The notes: a model not told the origin generated them from the letters alone. A stretch of DNA of 54,100 nucleotides from Hyphomicrobiales bacterium (GCA_017305925.1 JAFKJW010000201.1:1-54100), one strand, 5' to 3'; numbered from the stretch's first letter, positions 16,826 to 25,724 are shown. Program-made: numbers and translations.

Positions 16826-17318
16826 GCGCACCGGCGGAAGCGAGGAGATCCGCTTCTATCTCCCCGACGAGGCGCCTTATGGCGTCCTGGCCAACTATTA
16901 TCCGTCCCCCGTCGAGCTCGACGGCGTGACATACAAGAGCGCGGAGCATGCTTTCCAGGCCTTCAAGGCGGCGCGAAAGGAGGTGGCGCAGTGGATCGCC
17001 GCCGCTCCGGACGCGTTCCTCGCCGCGGCCATTGGAGACAATCTTCCCGCGCATGAGATCGTTCCCCGCTGGAAGGAGCGGCGAGAGGAACTCATGCGGC
17101 CCATACTGAAGGCCAAGTTCGCGCAGAACGAGGCTTTGCGCGAACTCCTGCTCGGCACGAAGGACGCCGAAATATCGGAGTGGGTCCACGAGGACAACGA
17201 GACCAACCGGTTTTGGAGCAAGGTCGACGGCGTGGGCGCCAACGTTCTGGGAAAGCTGTTGATGGAGTTGCGCGCACGGATGGCGGAAACGGCATCGAGC
17301 GCGCTGCGCGGCACATAG
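16812..17318 (+). CDS. NADAR-domain protein (YbiA-like N-glycosidase family)
   Basis: 168 residues covering one NADAR domain. Recognisable segments are YGVLANYYPSPVELDGVTYK, SAEHAFQAFKA, ILKAKFAQNEALRELLLGT, ISEWVHEDN and FWSKVDGVGANVLGKLLM. Family members hydrolyse N-glycosidic bonds: YbiA acts on early riboflavin-pathway intermediates, and others remove ADP-ribose from guanine in DNA. The ATG at 16812 lies inside the end of the SDR gene (14-base overlap), which indicates translational coupling. A NADAR gene inside a catabolic operon is unusual; a metabolite-repair role beside FAD- and NAD-dependent enzymes is a reasonable guess, not shown. Confidence 0.9.
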   Translation: MPDSERTGGSEEIRFYLPDEAPYGVLANYYPSPVELDGVTYKSAEHAFQAFKAARKEVAQWIAAAPDAFLAAAIGDNLPAHEIVPRWKERREELMRPILKAKFAQNEALRELLLGTKDAEISEWVHEDNETNRFWSKVDGVGANVLGKLLMELRARMAETASSALRGT

Positions 17319-17341
17319 CAAGAGAAGACGCGGGGAGGAAC

Positions 17342-18193
17342 ATGACGATCATCGATACCCATCTCCATCTCGTCGATCTGGGACGCCTGAGATATCCGTG
17401 GCTGGACGAGGTTCCGCTCCTCAACCGCACCTTTACCCTGCAGGAATACCTGAGGGAGGCGGCTCCCGCCGGCATCACGGCCATGCTTCACATGGAAGTC
17501 GACGTGGCAGAGGCCGACATGGAGGCCGAGACCGCGCTGGTCACGAGCATCGGAACGCCGGTGATCGGCGCGATAGCGGCGTGCCGGCCGGAAAACGCCG
17601 ATTTCGAGGCTTTCTTCGAGCGCGTCGGTGCAAATCCGGCGGTAAAGGGTTTTCGGCGCGTTCTGCATACGGGCGCGCACGAGCAGATTGGCACCGCGCG
17701 CTTCATACGGAATATCGGCCTGCTCGCGCGCAGCGGGCACCCGTTCGACTTCTGCGTATCGCCACGACACATTCCGCTCGTGCGTGCGCTCGCCAAGGCA
17801 TGCCCGGACGTCCAGTTCGTGCTCGATCACTGCGGCATGCCCGACATCAAGGGACGCGAATACCAGCCATGGGACGGTCATGTCCGGGAACTGGCGCAGC
17901 TCCCCAACGTCGCCTGCAAGATCTCCGGGGTCATCGCCTATGCCGATCCGCAGAACTGGTCCGTGGACGATCTTCGCCCCTATGTGGAGCACTGTATCGA
18001 GTGCTTCGGCTGGGATCGCGTGGTGTGGGGCAGCGACTGGCCGGTCTGCACGAAGACAGCCGGTCTTTCCCGCTGGGTCGCGGCCACCCATGAATTGACC
18101 GCCGGCGCGAGCTCCAGCGAGAAGGCACGCCTCCTGTCTGAAAATGCACGCCGCATCTATCGCTTGCCGAGAGAGGGAGGAACTGCCGCTTGA
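17342..18193 (+). CDS. amidohydrolase-2 / COG3618 lactonase-like hydrolase
   Basis: 283 residues of the amidohydrolase-2 family (TIM barrel). Metal and catalytic residues are visible as IIDTHLHL (HxH), VLDHCGMPD (His) and VWGSDWPV (Asp). Relatives hydrolyse sugar lactones (L-fucono-, L-rhamnono-) and similar cyclic esters. It lies 23 bases after the NADAR gene on the same strand, with GGGGAGG shortly before the ATG. A logical role is opening a lactone made by the GMC or SDR enzyme, but the substrate is not determined. Confidence 0.9.
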   Translation: MTIIDTHLHLVDLGRLRYPWLDEVPLLNRTFTLQEYLREAAPAGITAMLHMEVDVAEADMEAETALVTSIGTPVIGAIAACRPENADFEAFFERVGANPAVKGFRRVLHTGAHEQIGTARFIRNIGLLARSGHPFDFCVSPRHIPLVRALAKACPDVQFVLDHCGMPDIKGREYQPWDGHVRELAQLPNVACKISGVIAYADPQNWSVDDLRPYVEHCIECFGWDRVVWGSDWPVCTKTAGLSRWVAATHELTAGASSSEKARLLSENARRIYRLPREGGTAA

Positions 18194-18194
18194 A

Positions 18195-18238
18195 GCATGA
18201 TGCCGAAAAGCAGGAGGCTTTTCGAGGGCATGTCATGC
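18195..18238. repeat. Rhizobiales-type intergenic palindrome
   Basis: GCATGATGCCGAAAAG and, after seven bases, CTTTTCGAGGGCATG with TCATGC form a long imperfect hairpin directly after the hydrolase stop. The GCATGAT...CCGAAAAG pattern resembles the abundant palindromic repeat of rhizobial genomes. It may act as a terminator and lies at the point where the next gene has lost its 5' end. Confidence 0.55.
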
Positions 18239-18411
18239 GGAAGAGCAAGAAGTTGGCGCAGCCGGGCCGATCTGCAATCCGGGCAGGCCACTCTGGCGCG
18301 ACGCATATTCGGTGGAGGCGAGGGCATCGCGAATTGCGGTGGCCGAACCTCCGGTAAATTTTCCAGCAGGCGCGATTCCGTGTTCGGGTTGCGCTAGAAG
18401 CGAGCAGGCTT

Positions 18412-19959
18412 ATGGGGGTGCTTCTCCTCGAGGCCGGTCCAGCCGACAGGAGCATCTATATCCGCATGCCCGCCGCGCTCGGCGTCCCGCTCAGCAACAA
18501 GACGTTCAACTGGTACTATCACAGCGAACCAGACCCGTTCGTGGGTGAGCGCGCGATCTATGAGGCGCGGGGCCGCGTTCTCGGCGGCTCGTCCTCGATC
18601 AACGGCCTCAACTGGGTCCGCGGCAATCCCTGGGACTACGACAACTGGTCCACGAGAAAAGGCCTTGAAAACTGGTCCTATGCCCGTTGCCTTCCCTATT
18701 TCAGGAAGGCCGAGACCTTCAAGGGAGGCGCAAGCACCTATCGCGGCGGCTCCGGTCCGATGCGGGTGGAGGTGTGCCCGGCCGAGGGCGAACTGTTCGA
18801 CGCTTTCCTCGAATCGGGCGTTCAGGCCGGATATCCGCTCAATGAAGACCACAACGCATTCCGCCAGGACGGCGTGCACAAGACCCAGCGCAACGTTCAC
18901 CACGGCGTCCGCTGGAATACCGCCGAGGCCTATCTGAGACAGCCGGGGCACCGGTCCAACCTCACGATCAGGACCGGTGTGCACGTGACCGGCATCGAGA
19001 TGTCGGGCAAGCGGGCGGTGAAGGTCCGCGGCGTGTCGAAGGCGGAGCCCGTCAGCTTCGAGGTCGGGCGGGAACTGATCGTTGCGGGAGGGGCCCTGAA
19101 TTCGCCCCAGCTCCTCATGCTGTCAGGCCTGGGTGACGCCGACGCCTTGCGGGCGCTGGACATACCCGTCGTCGCCCATCTTCCCGGCGTCGGCCGGAAC
19201 CTGATGGATCATCCGTGCACCATGGTACAGCACTCGATCGAGGGCGGCGCTTCGATGGCGTCCCGGTTGGGGCCGGTCGGCCGGCTCAAGATCGCAGCCC
19301 AATGGATGCTGTTCAAGAGCGGTTTGGGCAGCTCCAACTATTTCGAGACGGGTGCGTTCCTCCGTACGAGGGAGTCGGTCAAGGTGCCGAACCTGCAATA
19401 CGAATTCATCCCGCTCATGGGCGAGTTTCACTACGGCAGCTTCAATCTCAGCGCCGGCTTCCAATATTTCTTCGCGCTCATGCGCCCCACCAGCCGTGGG
19501 CGGGTATGGATCGGAAGCGCCGACCCCATGGCCGCGCCCAAATTCGTCTTCAACTATCTTTCCACGGAAGAAGACCGGCAAGATGCCATAGCGGGCGTCA
19601 GAATCACTCGTGACGTGGTTTCCCAGTCAGCCTGGAACAGGAACCGGGGACAGGAAGTTTCGCCGGGCCCGGACGTCAGGACGGACGAAGAGATACTGGC
19701 GCACCTGAAGCAGGTGATCGGCACGCAGTATCATCCCTGCGGCACATGCCGGATGGGAACGGACGACATGTCCGTCGTCGATGGAAGCGGTCGCGTGCAC
19801 GGGATGGACAATTTGCGCGTCATCGATGCGTCGATCATGCCGGAGATCGTCTCCGGCAACCTCAACGCCCCGGTGATCATGATCGCCGAGAAGCTTGCGG
19901 ACGAACTGCGAGGGCGCACCCCGCTGCCGCCCGAGCAAGCACCCTATTACAAGGCGTAG
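18412..19959 (+). pseudogene. GMC oxidoreductase lacking the N-terminal FAD motif
   Basis: 515 residues collinear with the GMC protein at 13179-14810, including RVLGGSSSINGLNW, GALNSPQLLMLSGLG, HPCGTCRMG and SGNLNAPVIM. The first possible ATG falls at the equivalent of paralogue residue 31 (MGVLLLEAG against TSVLLIEAG). The GxGxxG nucleotide-binding segment is absent in every frame of the preceding 200 bases, which instead hold a palindromic repeat and unrelated sequence. FAD binding should fail, so I treat it as a 5'-truncated pseudogene, although the rest of the frame is open and under no visible decay. Recent loss is likely. Confidence 0.7.
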
Positions 19960-20012
19960 GCAAGGGGCAGCGGGATGACGGAAGAAGCGATGAATCGGCA
20001 AGGCCCGACAGT

Positions 20013-20030
20013 TCAGCAATCGGTTGCGTA
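20013..20030. promoter_or_regulatory. second LacI-type operator, before the ABC transporter operon
   Basis: TCAGCAATCGGTTGCGTA matches the reverse complement of the lacI-region operator at 15 of 18 positions; its core GCAATCGGTTGC is near-palindromic about CG. It lies about 100 bases upstream of the SBP start at 20126, a suitable place for repression of the transporter operon. Confidence 0.65.
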
Positions 20031-20125
20031 TCCGTTGCCGCACTTCGATCTCACCGGTGAATGCAGCCGGAGGGGAACCAACGGTTGAAAATCTGCAGCG
20101 AAGACCAAACAGGAGGAAATGAGCA

Positions 20126-21328
20126 ATGACAGACAAGTTGGAAAAGAGCGGGCATCCGCAGGGCGTCAGCGCCACCATCGATCGCCGCGGCGTTCTCAAG
20201 GGCATGGGGGCAATCGGCGCCGCCTCCGTGGCCGCCTCGACCTTCCGCATCAACTATGCGCGCGCCCAGACGCGCAAGCTGCGCGCGCTCATGTGGGAGC
20301 CGTACCTGCTCCCGGAAGTCGTCAAGGAATTCGAGGCCAAGCACAATGTCGAGTTCGCGCCGACATTTTTCGACGGCAATTCGGAAGCGTACAACAAGCT
20401 GAGGGTCGGCGGCACGAAGGACTTCGACCTCGTGCAGGCGGACGGTTTCTGGCCGCGCCTCTATTTTCAGGAGGGCCTGATCCGCGGCGTCGACTACTCC
20501 AAGATGCCCAGCACGGAGAACTTCTTCCCCATCTTCAAGCCGGACAGGTTCGACATCCTGGTCGATAAGGCGTCGGGAACGAAGTTCGGCGTTCCGTTCT
20601 GCTGGGGCAGCTACGGCATCACCTACAATGCCGATGGCATCTCGCCCGAGAAGGCTTCGAGCATCGAGTGCCTGTTCGATCCGGAGTTCGCCGGGCGCCT
20701 GTCGGCCAACGCCCGCTTCGAAGAGAATATCGCGCTGGCGGGCGTGCTGGTGACCTACCGGCTCGGCACGCGTGACAAGCCGCGCCCGGACGGCAAGCCG
20801 TTCAACCCTTACGTGCTGACCGACGAGGAGCTTGCCGAAGTCGAAAAGCTGCTGATCGAGCAGAAGAAGCTGTTGCTCACCCGCTATCAGGACAACGGCA
20901 CGCTGTTCCAGCTTCTGGCCAGCGGTGCCATCGTGGCAGCGCCGGAATTCGCGCAGGTCTATCGCCAGCTTCTCGCCAAGGTGGCGGAAGGCGAGGTGAC
21001 GGGCGACATCCGCCACACGCTGATCCCCAAGGAGGGCGGCCTCGGCTGGGTGGATACCTTCCTCGTCTCCTCCGGCGTCGCGGACGGCGATCAGTTCGAC
21101 CTTGCGCAGGATTTCATCAACACGATGATATCGCTCGACAACATGAAGGTGATCGGCGACCGGACGGGCTGCTCCACCACCATCGACCTGCGCAGCGTTT
21201 CCACGCCGGAGCAGCAGAAGTTCTTCCTCATGGATCGCACGGAAGAGTTGGCCGACATGTTCATGTTCGATCAGCCGTCTTCCCCCGAGAAGTGGGAAAG
21301 GGTCTGGTCGAACATGCAGGCCGCATAA
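20126..21328 (+). CDS. polyamine-type ABC transporter solute-binding protein
   Basis: 400 residues of the PotD-like (COG0687) group. A twin-arginine-like leader (IDRRGVLKGMGAIGAAS) suggests Tat export. The mature part starts RKLRALMWEPYLLPEVVKEF and has lobe segments typical of the family, such as FGVPFCWGSYGITYNADG. AGGAGG lies nine bases before the ATG at 20126. It heads an operon with a Pot-type ATPase and two permeases and sits below a LacI-type operator, so its ligand is probably the substrate of the LacI-controlled catabolic genes upstream rather than spermidine. Confidence 0.9.
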   Translation: MTDKLEKSGHPQGVSATIDRRGVLKGMGAIGAASVAASTFRINYARAQTRKLRALMWEPYLLPEVVKEFEAKHNVEFAPTFFDGNSEAYNKLRVGGTKDFDLVQADGFWPRLYFQEGLIRGVDYSKMPSTENFFPIFKPDRFDILVDKASGTKFGVPFCWGSYGITYNADGISPEKASSIECLFDPEFAGRLSANARFEENIALAGVLVTYRLGTRDKPRPDGKPFNPYVLTDEELAEVEKLLIEQKKLLLTRYQDNGTLFQLLASGAIVAAPEFAQVYRQLLAKVAEGEVTGDIRHTLIPKEGGLGWVDTFLVSSGVADGDQFDLAQDFINTMISLDNMKVIGDRTGCSTTIDLRSVSTPEQQKFFLMDRTEELADMFMFDQPSSPEKWERVWSNMQAA

Positions 21329-21341
21329 GAGCTGTGCGCTC

Positions 21342-21371
21342 GCTCCGGCGGACGGTTTCGCCCGCCGGAGC
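21342..21371 (+). terminator. strong intercistronic stem-loop after SBP gene
   Basis: Perfect 10-bp inverted repeat GCTCCGGCGG / CCGCCGGAGC with a 10-base loop, 13 bases after the SBP stop. The ATPase gene follows, so this is more likely a 3'-end stabiliser or partial terminator raising SBP expression than an operon end. Confidence 0.65.
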
Positions 21372-21406
21372 CCTCACGACCGATTTGGGATGGAAGGGAT
21401 CGGAAC

Positions 21407-22486
21407 TTGTATATCAGCCTCGAAGGTATCTCCAAGCGCTACGCCGCCGTGACGGCCGTCGACGAGGTCGACATCGCCATCGGCAAGACGGAATTCGTCT
21501 CGCTGCTGGGGCCGAGCGGTTCGGGCAAGACGACGCTGCTTCGCATCATTGCGGGGCTGGAGCGCCCGACCACAGGGCGTGTCCTGATCGACGGCGTGGA
21601 CGTCACCGATCTTCCGCCGCACAAGCGCGGCATAGCCATGGTCTTCCAGGAATTTCTGCTGTTCCCGCACCGCACTGTCCGTGAAAACCTGGCTTTCCCG
21701 CTGCGCATGCAGCAATTGTCGAAGGAAGAGATCGCTTCGCGCGTGGCGTGGGCCGCCGGCATCCTTTCGCTGGAGGGGCTCGAGGACCGCTATCCCAACC
21801 AGCTTTCCGGCGGCCAGCAGCAGCGCGTGGCGCTCGGCCGCGGGCTTGTCGCCCATCCCAAGGTCCTCCTGCTGGACGAGCCCCTGGCCAATCTGGACCG
21901 GGAGCTCAGGCAGGAAATGGAAGTCGAGATCCGGCGCTATCAGATGCAGCTCGGAATCCCCTTCATCTATGTCACCCACAACCAGGAAGAGGCGATGAGC
22001 ATGAGCGACCGCATCGCGGTCGTCTCCAAGGGAAGGATCGAGGACTTCGCCGAACGCTCGGAAGTGTACGACCATCCCAAGACCGCCTTCATCGCGCAGT
22101 TCGTCGGCCGCTCCAGCCACTTCAATGGAACCGTCTCCGCCGTCTCCTCCGAGGGCGCGTCCGTCGATATCTCCGGCGTAAAGCTGCATGTCAGCCGCAA
22201 CGCGAACCTGAAGGCGGGGCAGAGGGTCGTGGTGTTCGTCAAGAACGAGAAGGTTCAACTCGAAGCCCGGACGGATACGGCGCGGGCCAATTCGATCGAC
22301 TGCAGGATCAAGGATATCATCCTGCGCGGGGCCTATGCCGAATATATACTCGATGCGCCTGCGCTGGGCGCAGAGCTGGTCGCGACGCGCCCGCGCAGCG
22401 AGACGGTCTTCACGGCCGGGCAGGAGGTGCGCGCTTTCTGGAGCGGCGATGCTCCCGACATCTTCCCCGCGGACAAGGCGGCGTGA
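21407..22486 (+). CDS. ABC transporter ATP-binding protein (PotA-like)
   Basis: 359 residues. Walker A GPSGSGKTT, Q-loop VFQEFLLFPH, signature LSGGQQQR, Walker B VLLLDEPLANLD and switch YVTHNQEE are all present, followed by a TOBE domain near the C-terminus. The start appears to be TTG at 21407, with GGAAGGGA upstream; no ATG precedes the conserved N-terminal strand. It is followed closely by both permease genes and completes a PotABCD-like importer. Confidence 0.93.
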   Translation: MYISLEGISKRYAAVTAVDEVDIAIGKTEFVSLLGPSGSGKTTLLRIIAGLERPTTGRVLIDGVDVTDLPPHKRGIAMVFQEFLLFPHRTVRENLAFPLRMQQLSKEEIASRVAWAAGILSLEGLEDRYPNQLSGGQQQRVALGRGLVAHPKVLLLDEPLANLDRELRQEMEVEIRRYQMQLGIPFIYVTHNQEEAMSMSDRIAVVSKGRIEDFAERSEVYDHPKTAFIAQFVGRSSHFNGTVSAVSSEGASVDISGVKLHVSRNANLKAGQRVVVFVKNEKVQLEARTDTARANSIDCRIKDIILRGAYAEYILDAPALGAELVATRPRSETVFTAGQEVRAFWSGDAPDIFPADKAA

Positions 22487-22490
22487 ACCC

Positions 22491-23351
22491 ATGACGCACA
22501 AGACGAAAGCTGTCCTGCTTCTCGGCATCCCCACGGCCTATCTGGTCCTGCTGTTCATCCTCCCGATCATCTCGCTCATCGTGCTCTCGTTCTGGAAGAC
22601 GGAGAGCTACCATCTCGTCTATGAGTGGAACATCCAGAACTACGTCACGGTGTTGACGGAAGGCGCCTATCTCACCTTCCTGATCCGATCGATCGTGGTG
22701 TCCGTGATCGTGTCGGTGCTTGCCACCGCCATCGGCTGGATCGCCGCCTATGCCATATGGACCTATGGCGGCCGCTTCCGCCTCCTGCTGGCCCTTGCCT
22801 TCGCCGTTCCGTTCTTCACGGGCGAAGTCCTGCGCGTCATCGCGCTGCAAGGGCTCCTCGGACCCGTCGGTCTCATCAACGGCACGTTGATGAAATGGGG
22901 CTTCGCCCCCGTCCGTGCCCTGATGTACTCCAACGTCGCCAGCGGCATCGGCCTCTTCTATCTCTACCTGCCGATCGCCGTCACGGTCATCTATCTGTCG
23001 CTGCTGAACCTCGACCGGCGCCTGATCGACGCGGCCAAGATTTTCGGCGCCGGGGGCTTCCGCTCCTTCATCGAGATCACCTTTCCGCTGAATCTCGTCG
23101 GCACGCTGATCGCGTTCGCACTTTGCTTCATCCCTTGCATGTCGGCGACCCTGTCGCCCCGCTTTCTGGGCGGACCGAACGGCACGCTTTACGGCATGGC
23201 GATGGCGCAGCAGTTCGGAGAATCGGGCACCTGGGCGCTGGGAGCGGCCATGGGGGTGATCCTGTTCCTGTTCTCGCTTCTGGCGGTCGTGCTCATCGCA
23301 AGCTGCCTGGATCTGCGGCGGACCGGCTTCACCGGATTCGGGAGGAACTGA
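22491..23351 (+). CDS. ABC transporter permease (PotB-like)
   Basis: 286 residues with about six hydrophobic helices and the cytoplasmic EAA-like loop LIDAAKIFGAGGFRSFIEIT, typical of binding-protein-dependent permeases of the PotB class. The ATG at 22491 comes four bases after the ATPase stop. Its stop overlaps the start of the second permease gene (TGATG), so the two are translationally coupled and probably form a heterodimer in the inner membrane. Confidence 0.92.
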   Translation: MTHKTKAVLLLGIPTAYLVLLFILPIISLIVLSFWKTESYHLVYEWNIQNYVTVLTEGAYLTFLIRSIVVSVIVSVLATAIGWIAAYAIWTYGGRFRLLLALAFAVPFFTGEVLRVIALQGLLGPVGLINGTLMKWGFAPVRALMYSNVASGIGLFYLYLPIAVTVIYLSLLNLDRRLIDAAKIFGAGGFRSFIEITFPLNLVGTLIAFALCFIPCMSATLSPRFLGGPNGTLYGMAMAQQFGESGTWALGAAMGVILFLFSLLAVVLIASCLDLRRTGFTGFGRN

Positions 23352-24187
23352 TGACGATTTCCCGCCTGAAGCGCAAGGCGACCAAGGGCCTGCTCCTGCT
23401 GGTCCTGGCGCTCACCTATGTCTTCCTCTTCCTGCCTCTCGTCCACATCGGGATCGCGGCTTTCGCCCGAAACTTCACCTATCCGTATCCGCCGCTGTGG
23501 ACGCTGGAGACGGTCGCAAACATGTTCGCGAACAACCTCTACAGGACGTCGTTGCTCAACAGTTTCATTCTCGGCCTGGGGTCGGCGGTCATCGCGACAG
23601 TCTTCTCCACCATCGCGACATTCGGCTTGCTCAGATATGCCGGCCGTCACGTCGCGAAGTTCGTGCTGCTGTTCATGGCCCCGCTTTTCGTGGCCGAAGT
23701 GCTGCTGGGCATCTCGTCCTCCATCCTCGGAGGGTTCTTCCTCCAGATCCCGGGCAATCTGATTTCGGCGATGCTGGCCAATTCCATCCATTGCTTCAGC
23801 TTCGCGTTGCTGATCATGGCCACGCAGCTCTACCGCTACGACTGGCGGCTCGACGAGGCGGCCATGGTCTTCGGCGCATCGCCCGCACAGACCTTCTTCG
23901 AGGTGACATTGCCGCTGATCTGGCCGGGCTTGCTCAGCGCCTTCATCATCTCGCTCATCCTGTCGTTCAACAATCTCGAGATCTCGTTTTATCTTCTCGG
24001 CGCGACACCGACGCTGCCGTCCATGGCCTGGGGCGCGCTTCGCCACGGCATCAAGCCGGAGCTCTATGCGTTGGCGACCGTCGTCAACATCGTCGTCTTC
24101 GTCATCCTGGCGGTCATCTTCGTCCTGATGAAAACCGGCTCGGTGAAGTTCGGCTATCGACCTGAGCGGGAGAGCAGCATCGTATGA
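23351..24187 (+). CDS. ABC transporter permease (PotC-like)
   Basis: 278 residues, multi-helix inner-membrane protein with the EAA-like loop RLDEAAMVFGASPAQTFFEV and the sequence ISLILSFNNLEISFYLLGAT characteristic of PotC-type permeases. It overlaps the preceding permease stop by one base. It is the last supported gene of the plus-strand LacI module. Confidence 0.92.
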   Translation: MTISRLKRKATKGLLLLVLALTYVFLFLPLVHIGIAAFARNFTYPYPPLWTLETVANMFANNLYRTSLLNSFILGLGSAVIATVFSTIATFGLLRYAGRHVAKFVLLFMAPLFVAEVLLGISSSILGGFFLQIPGNLISAMLANSIHCFSFALLIMATQLYRYDWRLDEAAMVFGASPAQTFFEVTLPLIWPGLLSAFIISLILSFNNLEISFYLLGATPTLPSMAWGALRHGIKPELYALATVVNIVVFVILAVIFVLMKTGSVKFGYRPERESSIV

Positions 24188-24425
24188 GCGAGCTGCCTCC
24201 TTCGGGACCAGCCTCTCAGGCGTCAGGCCCGACATGGCGCCGCGCAACGGGTCGTGCTCTTTCTCGAGGTCCGCTGAGGCGCTTCGCCCCGAGTCGGGCC
24301 GGGGAGCCGCGAGGAAACACCGCTCAGGCCGCGGTCCGTGAGCTTGCCAAGCCGCCGGATCCAGCCGGATAGGCTGCGGGCGAAAGGGCAGAGCTTGCGA
24401 TGCGGTCGATGTGCTCGTTCTATGC

Positions 24426-25517
24426 CTATGTTTCGATCCGTTGACCGTCGGCATCGAAGAGATGGGATTGCATCGGATCGAACAAGAGGCCGATCTCCTG
24501 CCCCTTGCTGAAATCGGCCTTGCCGCGGTGCTCCACCGTGAGCAGGTCGTCCAGTCCGTCGAGTTGGACATAGAGCAGGCTCGAACCGCCGAGATGCTCG
24601 ACGACGACGATACGGGCAGGAACGGCTCCGTTGCTTTTCGCCTCGCCGACCGAAATGACGTCCGGACGGATGCCGACCTCCACATTGGCCCCTTCAGGGA
24701 TCGAGAGGTTCCTGGCGGCCGTCAGCACCATCCTTCCGGACGCGGGAACCGCCAGTTCGGTTCCCTTGTCCGAATGCCGGGCGACGGCCGGAATGAAGTT
24801 CATCTTCGGCTGCCCCAGGAAGCCCGCGACGAAGCGGTTCGCCGGCCTTTCGTAAAGCTCCAGCGGCGAACCCTGCTGTTCGATCTTTCCTTTGTTGAGG
24901 ATGACGATGCGATCGGCCAGCGTCATCGCTTCGACCTGATCGTGGGTCACGTAGATCATGGTCGTCCGCAGCCGTTCGTGCAGCCGCGCGATCTCGACCC
25001 GCATCTGCGCCCGCAGGCCGGCGTCGAGGTTCGACAACGGCTCATCGAACAGGAAGACCTGCGGCTGGCGCACGATGGCCCTACCGATCGCGACGCGCTG
25101 GCGTTGCCCGCCGGAAAGCTCCTTCGGCTTGCGGCCGAGCAGATCCTCGATCTGCAGGATGCCGGCGGCTTCCGCGACCTTGCGGTCGATCCCGGCCTTT
25201 TCGGTGCCCAGCATCTTGAGCGCGAAGCCCATGTTCTCGGCAACGGTCATGTGCGGGTAGAGCGCATAGGACTGGAAGACCATGGCGATGCCGCGATCCG
25301 CCGCAGCCACCGTGTTCATGGGCTTGCCGTCTATAAGCAATTCGCCCGACATGACTTCTTCCAGCCCCGCGATCATGCGCAGAAGCGTGGACTTGCCGCA
25401 GCCCGACGGCCCGACGAAAACCACCAGTTCGCGATCCTCGATCACGAGCGAGACGTCGCGGACGGCCTCGATCCTGCCGAAAGACTTGGTGACGTTTCTC
25501 AATTCTACGGAAGCCAA
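24426..25517 (-). CDS. ABC transporter ATP-binding protein (UgpC/MsmK type)
   Basis: 363 residues. Walker A GPSGCGKST, Q-loop VFQSYALYPH, signature LSGGQRQR, Walker B VFLFDEPLSNLD and switch YVTHDQVE are intact, with a C-terminal regulatory domain carrying VGIRPDVI. It is last in the minus-strand operon SBP, permease, permease, small frame, ATPase. This subclass drives uptake of sugars, glycerol-3-phosphate and related polyols. Confidence 0.93.
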   Translation of the reverse strand: MASVELRNVTKSFGRIEAVRDVSLVIEDRELVVFVGPSGCGKSTLLRMIAGLEEVMSGELLIDGKPMNTVAAADRGIAMVFQSYALYPHMTVAENMGFALKMLGTEKAGIDRKVAEAAGILQIEDLLGRKPKELSGGQRQRVAIGRAIVRQPQVFLFDEPLSNLDAGLRAQMRVEIARLHERLRTTMIYVTHDQVEAMTLADRIVILNKGKIEQQGSPLELYERPANRFVAGFLGQPKMNFIPAVARHSDKGTELAVPASGRMVLTAARNLSIPEGANVEVGIRPDVISVGEAKSNGAVPARIVVVEHLGGSSLLYVQLDGLDDLLTVEHRGKADFSKGQEIGLLFDPMQSHLFDADGQRIET

Positions 25518-25535
25518 TGCCCGTCCCCAGATTCT

Positions 25536-25721
25536 TCAGTCACGGAGTTCTTCAGTCATTCGCCTCGACAGATCGACGCGACCTGTCCCGAAATGGCGAC
25601 GCGCGGCCATGAGCCGGTCTCGTATGCGGGAAAATTCGGGCCGGCGCAGCAGTGCTCCCTCGTGGCCGTCCGGCCGCATCCTGAGCGGATGGTTAAAGGC
25701 TCCATTGCCGTCATCTGCCAT
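25536..25721 (-). CDS. small hydrophilic protein between permease and ATPase genes
   Basis: 61 residues, starting MADDGNGAFNHPLRMRPDGH and continuing LRRPEFSRIRDRLMAARRHF. It is Arg-rich, hydrophilic, and has no membrane segment or known motif. The ATG at 25721 lies three bases after the permease stop with AAGGGA at a normal ribosome-site distance, and its stop is 18 bases before the ATPase ATG, so it fills the gap exactly as an operon gene would. I do not recognise the family. It could be a transporter accessory peptide or a chance frame. Confidence 0.5.
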   Translation of the reverse strand: MADDGNGAFNHPLRMRPDGHEGALLRRPEFSRIRDRLMAARRHFGTGRVDLSRRMTEELRD

Positions 25722-25724
25722 ATC

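Noticed and set aside
24184-24372. Small plus-strand frame overlapping the PotC-like stop as ATGA
   Set aside because: The coupling position is attractive, but the sequence is Pro/Arg/Ala-rich without any recognisable or structured segment and no ribosome site.
24188-24425. Possible transcription terminator between the convergent PotC-like and UgpC-like genes
   Set aside because: Several GC-rich stretches but no clean inverted repeat could be drawn.
23189-24685. Minus-strand open frame of 498 codons across the permease and into the ATPase end
   Set aside because: No motif; composition is that of an antisense shadow of the PotC-like gene.
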